This document shows, piece after piece, positions 6,072 to 9,245 of a stretch of 9,245 nt of DNA (position 1 is its first letter; each line of letters opens with the position of its first letter). The position numbers and the translations under genes are program-made. The stretch comes from Caldifarciminota bacterium (GTDB taxonomy: Bacteria > WOR-3 > Hydrothermia > UBA1063 > CAJXJZ01). The notes under the pieces were generated by a model. It saw only the letters and a program-made list of their open reading frames with translations, was not told where the DNA came from and did not search any database. The stretch spans positions 1 to 9,245 of the forward strand of contig JALTEL010000201.1 in assembly GCA_027073945.1 (NCBI GenBank). Reading direction: 5' to 3'.

Positions 6072-7003
6072 AAAACACAATAACGGCAATAATTGTGCTT
6101 GCTTTTCTTATTGTGCTTGCAATTCTTATAAAAGTACATAGGAACAATGCAGTTGGTTACAGGCCTGTTAAGGTTTTCGCAGGTGTTGATTCCACGAATA
6201 TTTCAGCAATTCAAATAAGAAGGGACAGGGAAAATATTGATATTGTTAAGAAAGATACAACCTGGTATGTTGTTGCAAATGGTAATACTTTTCTTGCAAA
6301 TCAGCCTTCCTGTCGCAGAGCAGAGCAGAGTATCGAAACGGCGACTGCAACAATAATTTCGACGAATAAGCAGAGATTGCCGGAATTTGGACTTGCTGAC
6401 AGCGGAAAGTTAAGTATAATAGTTAAAACCCGAAATGGCAAAGAAACAAGACCGGTTTATTTTGGTAAACCCGGACATTCGTACAAGACGGTATATATAA
6501 AATTCCCGAACAATAGCAAAGCTTATCTCTGCTCCGGTATTTCCCTCTATGATTTCAACAAGAACTTAACTGATTGGAGAGAAAAACAGGTATATAAGTT
6601 GCAGAGAAAAGATATAGATTCTGCCAGTGTGATTGTTAAGTCCGATACGATATCAATAGCAAGACAAGGTGATAGTTTCCTGGTTACAAAAGGTAAGATA
6701 GGTGACCCTAATGGACTTGGCTCTTATATAGTAGCTGCTTATGCTATGGCGTTTGCCGATACACTCAGTGACAGTGCCTGCGGACTTGTAACCCCCTTTG
6801 TAAGCATAACAATTTATACGAACAAAGGTCATACTGTCAGGATACACGCAGGCAAGAGCACAGAAAGAGGGGTATTCCTGACTTGTTTGGACAGACCATC
6901 TGAAAAATTTGTGGTTTATAAAGCCTGGTTGGACAATATATTAAGGAAAACGGGGCATAAAGTGCTGAAAAAGAAAATGGGCAAACGCAGAAGTCTGAGA
7001 TAA
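6068..7003 (+). CDS. DUF4340-type membrane-anchored protein
   Basis: A 311-residue protein with one N-terminal membrane segment (about 4-21) and a long extracytoplasmic part. The order of features fits DUF4340: a valine-rich region with VFAGVDSTNISAIQI, a DTTWYVV strand, the cysteine-containing LANQPSCRRAEQSIETA helix, LPEFGLADSG and VYFGKPGHSYKTVYIK. These proteins usually follow GldG-like genes in the same operon, as here, and are thought to be extracytoplasmic parts of that transporter complex. The last 18 residues are strongly basic (KKKMGKRRSLR end). The start is supported by AGGAGG (6055-6060) 7 nt upstream and the ATGA overlap with the GldG-like gene. Assignment is by motif recognition and context; biochemical role unknown. 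Confidence 0.85.
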   Translation: MKNTITAIIVLAFLIVLAILIKVHRNNAVGYRPVKVFAGVDSTNISAIQIRRDRENIDIVKKDTTWYVVANGNTFLANQPSCRRAEQSIETATATIISTNKQRLPEFGLADSGKLSIIVKTRNGKETRPVYFGKPGHSYKTVYIKFPNNSKAYLCSGISLYDFNKNLTDWREKQVYKLQRKDIDSASVIVKSDTISIARQGDSFLVTKGKIGDPNGLGSYIVAAYAMAFADTLSDSACGLVTPFVSITIYTNKGHTVRIHAGKSTERGVFLTCLDRPSEKFVVYKAWLDNILRKTGHKVLKKKMGKRRSLR

Positions 7004-7062
7004 ATAGCAGTCCGAATGATAAAAAGCGTTTGACTGAGATTTCACACCTTCCTTTATTGTAA

Positions 7063-7094
7063 ATCCTCCTCCATACAACAGTATGGGGGAGGAT
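7063..7094. terminator. Stem-loop between convergent genes, probable terminator
   Basis: ATCCTCCTCCATAC (7063-7076) pairs with 7081-7094 around an AACA loop, a 14-bp stem with one G-U pair. It lies in the 159-bp gap between the DUF4340 gene and ribF, where terminators for both operons are expected. No clear U-tract follows on either strand, so it may also act as an RNA 3'-end stabiliser. Confidence 0.55.
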
Positions 7095-7162
7095 AAAATA
7101 TAAGCTTAGCGAGTTAAATATAGCAGATTTGTTTTAGAATCTAAAGCAAAATTTATGTATTT

Positions 7163-8056
7163 TTATCCGTGTTTGTTGAGAATATGCCTGGCTTTGCTTA
7201 TATCATCGTTTATGGCATTTTTTAAGGCGTCCAGTGAATCGAATTTTTGCTCTTCTCGGAGCCTTTGGATAAATTCCACACAGATTTGGCTGCTGTACAG
7301 TTCTGCTTTATAGTCAAAAATATGCACTTCAAAGCTTTCTCTGTTCAAGAGCGTGGGGTTGGTTCCCACATAACAAACTCCATTATAAAAACTGTTTTGT
7401 ACAGAGACCTTAACGGCATATATACCGTTAGCAGGTCGCAGTTTTTCTGGAAAAACGATCAGATTTGCAGTTTTTAGACCGAGTTTACGGCCGGCTAATC
7501 CCATACCCTTTACAACACTACCGCAAATTTTATAATTTCTTCCAAGATATTCATTTGCTTTGCGAATATGGCCTTTTCTTATTGCATTTCTTATTAATGT
7601 GGAGCTTACCACTTCATTTTCAATAAGATATGGTGGGACAATCACAAGATTAAACCCGAAGTCCTTGACTAAATTAGCGATTCTGTCAGGTGTGCCTTCC
7701 CTGTTCTTTCCGAAATGATGATTAAAGCCCATTACAAGCATTTTCATACTGTACTTTGAAAGAAGAATTTCTTTCAAGAATTGTGTGGCTGTTTTTTCCA
7801 TTAAATTGACATCAAATTGCATAAAATGAATATTTTCTATACCCATTTTTTTAAGCAACAGTTTTTTTTCGTTTTTCGTGGTAAGTTGATAGCTTCCGGG
7901 GGAATCGGATTTCAGGTATTTTGGATGTCCTTCAAATGTTATTAAATGAGGCTCTAAGTTAAAGGCTTTTGAAATAAGCAAAAAACTGTTGATTAGAGCT
8001 GCATGACCTTTGTGGACTCCATCAAAATTCCCGACTGTCAGACAGGTGGCATTCAT
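7163..8056 (-). CDS. ribF: Bifunctional riboflavin kinase / FAD synthetase
   Basis: A 297-residue cytoplasmic enzyme that phosphorylates riboflavin to FMN and adenylylates FMN to FAD. The N-terminal nucleotidyltransferase domain shows GNFDGVHKGH (9-18), FNHHFGKNREG (111-121) and VVSSTLIR (149-156). The riboflavin kinase domain shows GMGLAGRKLGLKTAN (184-198), GTNPT (231-235), EVHIFDY (243-249) and LREEQKFDSLDALK (266-279). Two deviations are visible. The usual PTAN motif reads KTAN (Lys195 for Pro). The protein also opens almost directly at GNFDG, about ten residues shorter than many homologues. Its ATG overlaps the truB stop as ATGA, so translation is probably coupled. Placement after rbfA and truB is the conserved order in many bacteria. 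Confidence 0.95.
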   Translation of the reverse strand: MNATCLTVGNFDGVHKGHAALINSFLLISKAFNLEPHLITFEGHPKYLKSDSPGSYQLTTKNEKKLLLKKMGIENIHFMQFDVNLMEKTATQFLKEILLSKYSMKMLVMGFNHHFGKNREGTPDRIANLVKDFGFNLVIVPPYLIENEVVSSTLIRNAIRKGHIRKANEYLGRNYKICGSVVKGMGLAGRKLGLKTANLIVFPEKLRPANGIYAVKVSVQNSFYNGVCYVGTNPTLLNRESFEVHIFDYKAELYSSQICVEFIQRLREEQKFDSLDALKNAINDDISKARHILNKHG

Positions 8057-8934
8057 GGAATTACTTTCTTAGGGACAACTCCTTCCCATTTAAGAAACCC
8101 AATACCTATAAAATTCTCACGAACATCATACACTCTAACATGCTGAAATACAGATGCCATGTGGTCCTTTCTGATAATACCCGCCTTGGAAACGATGTTC
8201 CCTTCTCTGAAGTGTTCCGATGCCCTTTCCGAAAGTGTTATTCTTGAAAAAAATGACAGACCTGCATCAAGTGGAATGAGAAAATCCATCAGGTTTTCCA
8301 TCTTTATGTCATTAAGAGGTATTGATTTCTCAATGTTGAAATTGCCGACCGATAATCTGCATAGCTTATCAACTATTCCCACTGTGCCAAGAGCTTCTCC
8401 AATGTCTCTTGCAAGTGAGCGTATGTATGTACCTTTTGAAACAGTTGTTTTTATATCAATGTGATTTTCCCCATACTCAACGAGTTCCATTCTGTATATT
8501 TCAACTTCCCTTGGCTTTCTCTTAACATAAATGCCGTGTCTTGCAAGGTCATACATCCTGCTACCTTTTATTTTGAGTGCCGAATATTCAGGCGGTACCT
8601 GCTGGATTTTTCCCTGAAACTGTTTCAATACGTCAATTATCCCTTCTCTGCCGAATTTCGGAATTTCCTTTTCTTCAATAACTGTGCCGTCACTGTCAAG
8701 TGTGTCTGTCAAAATTCCCAGTTTTATGCGGCCTATATACTCTTTTCTCAGCCCGGTTATATACTCAAGAAACTTCGTGGCTCTTCCCACTCCTATAACG
8801 ATTACTCCTGTGGCTCCGGGGTCAAGATTGCCCGAATGGCCTATTTTTCTGCCCTTTATGTACTTTTTTAGATACCTTATAACATCGTAGGAAGATAAGC
8901 CCTTGGGCTTATTTATATTGAAGAATCCTTCCAT
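8053..8934 (-). CDS. truB: tRNA pseudouridine(55) synthase TruB
   Basis: A 293-residue enzyme that converts U55 in the tRNA T-loop to pseudouridine. It opens with the standard MEGFFNINKPKGLSS. The catalytic loop GHSGNLDPGATG (32-43) holds the nucleophile Asp38; Ser and Asn replace the more usual Thr residues around it. Further motifs are TDTLDSDG (76-83), VPPEYSALKIKG (113-124) and KGTYIRSLARDIG (167-179). Residues about 230-285 form a PUA-like RNA-binding domain. Length is normal. The start lies 22 bp inside the end of rbfA and has no Shine-Dalgarno sequence (CCCCTTGATCT precedes the ATG), so translation probably depends on ribosomes finishing rbfA. It overlaps ribF by ATGA. Confidence 0.95.
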   Translation of the reverse strand: MEGFFNINKPKGLSSYDVIRYLKKYIKGRKIGHSGNLDPGATGVIVIGVGRATKFLEYITGLRKEYIGRIKLGILTDTLDSDGTVIEEKEIPKFGREGIIDVLKQFQGKIQQVPPEYSALKIKGSRMYDLARHGIYVKRKPREVEIYRMELVEYGENHIDIKTTVSKGTYIRSLARDIGEALGTVGIVDKLCRLSVGNFNIEKSIPLNDIKMENLMDFLIPLDAGLSFFSRITLSERASEHFREGNIVSKAGIIRKDHMASVFQHVRVYDVRENFIGIGFLKWEGVVPKKVIP

Positions 8935-9218
8935 AGATCAAGGGGCTTAAATACGAGTCTGGGAATTTGTCTGATTTCTATTTCATGTGAAAGCCTTGAT
9001 TTTATAAATCCTCTGGCGCGATCAAGTGCCTTGCTGGCTTCTTCAAAATCCTTTCCAGCATCGAAGTATACCTTTGCAACCGACAGATCGTTGTTCATTT
9101 GAACCCTCACAATGGCAATCCTTTTCAACCTTTGATCTCTTGCCTCAAATTGGATGATGTCTGCAATAGCCTGTTGTATTAATACACCTACACGCTCCAT
9201 TCTCTGATATGGCTTCAT
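8913..9218 (-). CDS. rbfA: 30S ribosome-binding factor RbfA
   Basis: A 101-residue KH-fold protein that helps mature the 5' end of 16S rRNA on the 30S subunit. Recognisable parts are RMERVGVLIQQAIADIIQ (6-23), RDQRLKRIAIVRVQMNNDLSVAKVYF (in 27-52) and the C-terminal RARGFIKSRLSHEIEIRQIPRLVF. It is shorter than E. coli RbfA (133 residues). The last ten residues (PLDLWKDSSI) do not match the usual acidic end well; these codons overlap the truB start. The ATG has no Shine-Dalgarno sequence. Upstream bases read both as a TATAAT box (9233-9228) and as the end of another open frame overlapping by ATGA. Position ahead of truB and ribF is the classical order. Confidence 0.92.
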   Translation of the reverse strand: MKPYQRMERVGVLIQQAIADIIQFEARDQRLKRIAIVRVQMNNDLSVAKVYFDAGKDFEEASKALDRARGFIKSRLSHEIEIRQIPRLVFKPLDLWKDSSI

Positions 9219-9245
9219 AGTTCTATAATTATACCCGTATATACG
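9215..9245 (-). CDS. Possible C-terminal tail of an upstream gene, cut by the window edge
   Basis: One minus-strand frame enters from the window edge and reads VYTGIIIEL before a TGA that overlaps the rbfA ATG as ATGA. This overlap is used at three other junctions in the window. InfB or a YlxP/DUF503 protein commonly precedes rbfA, but nine residues cannot identify either. Confidence 0.3.
   Translation of the reverse strand, partial: VYTGIIIEL
9228..9233 (-). promoter_or_regulatory. Possible -10 box just upstream of rbfA
   Basis: A perfect TATAAT on the minus strand would place the start near A9221, only 3 nt before the rbfA ATG, giving an almost leaderless message. The -35 would lie beyond the window, so it cannot be tested here. 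The same bases may instead be the coding end of an upstream gene. Confidence 0.25.

Noticed and set aside
7121..7150. A short inverted repeat (AGATT/AATCT) after the ribF stop
   Set aside because: The 5-bp stem is A/T-dominated and too weak to call a terminator next to the much stronger stem at 7063-7094.
8461..8871. A 136-codon open frame antisense to truB
   Set aside because: It lies entirely opposite conserved TruB motifs, and its product looks like a low-complexity reverse-frame translation.

Overview
This is an AT-rich bacterial window with tightly packed genes, strong GGAGG-type ribosome-binding sites and several ATGA or longer overlaps. A lipobox-bearing lipoprotein without Asp at +2, a secreted LysM protein and a GldA/GldF/GldG/DUF4340 transporter set point to a diderm (Gram-negative) organism. 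The overall style resembles uncultivated FCB-like or candidate-phylum genomes (for example WOR-3 or Cloacimonadota-like lineages). That placement is a guess from gene content, not an alignment. There is no sign of phage, insertion sequences, CRISPR or RNA genes.

Layout. (1) Minus strand, 2025 down to 85: a well-formed promoter drives a small coiled-coil outer-membrane-type lipoprotein and a secreted coiled-coil protein with two LysM-like repeats. A perfect 14-bp hairpin terminator follows, and only 5 nt beyond its base lies the start codon of a PhoH-family ATPase (KH domain plus P-loop domain). (2) 2010-2332: a divergent intergenic region with one sigma70-type promoter facing each way. The two predicted transcripts begin with the same heptamer, ACTCACA, and share an AAAAGGAGGT ribosome-binding site. 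(3) Plus strand, 2333-7003: a five-gene operon with overlapping or abutting genes. It encodes a cyclophilin-type peptidyl-prolyl isomerase, an ABC ATPase (GldA-like), an ABC-2 permease (GldF-like), a GldG-like membrane-anchored protein and a DUF4340 membrane-anchored protein. (4) 7004-7162: a convergent intergenic gap with a 14-bp stem-loop. (5) Minus strand, 9245 down to 7163: the conserved translation/cofactor cluster rbfA-truB-ribF, with a possible tail of one more upstream gene at the window edge.

How the genes work together. The lipoprotein and LysM protein look like an envelope pair: one is lipid-anchored, the other has peptidoglycan-binding-type repeats, and both have alike coiled coils with an aligned cysteine. 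The Gld-type genes should form an inner-membrane ABC complex with two large extracytoplasmic subunits; why a cyclophilin leads the operon is not obvious. RbfA (30S maturation), TruB (tRNA psi55 synthase) and RibF (FMN/FAD synthesis) are housekeeping genes in their usual order.

Most of the window is ordinary. The points worth a second look are the hairpin against the phoH start, the two-protein envelope operon, the shared leader of the divergent promoters, and the cyclophilin-ABC operon.
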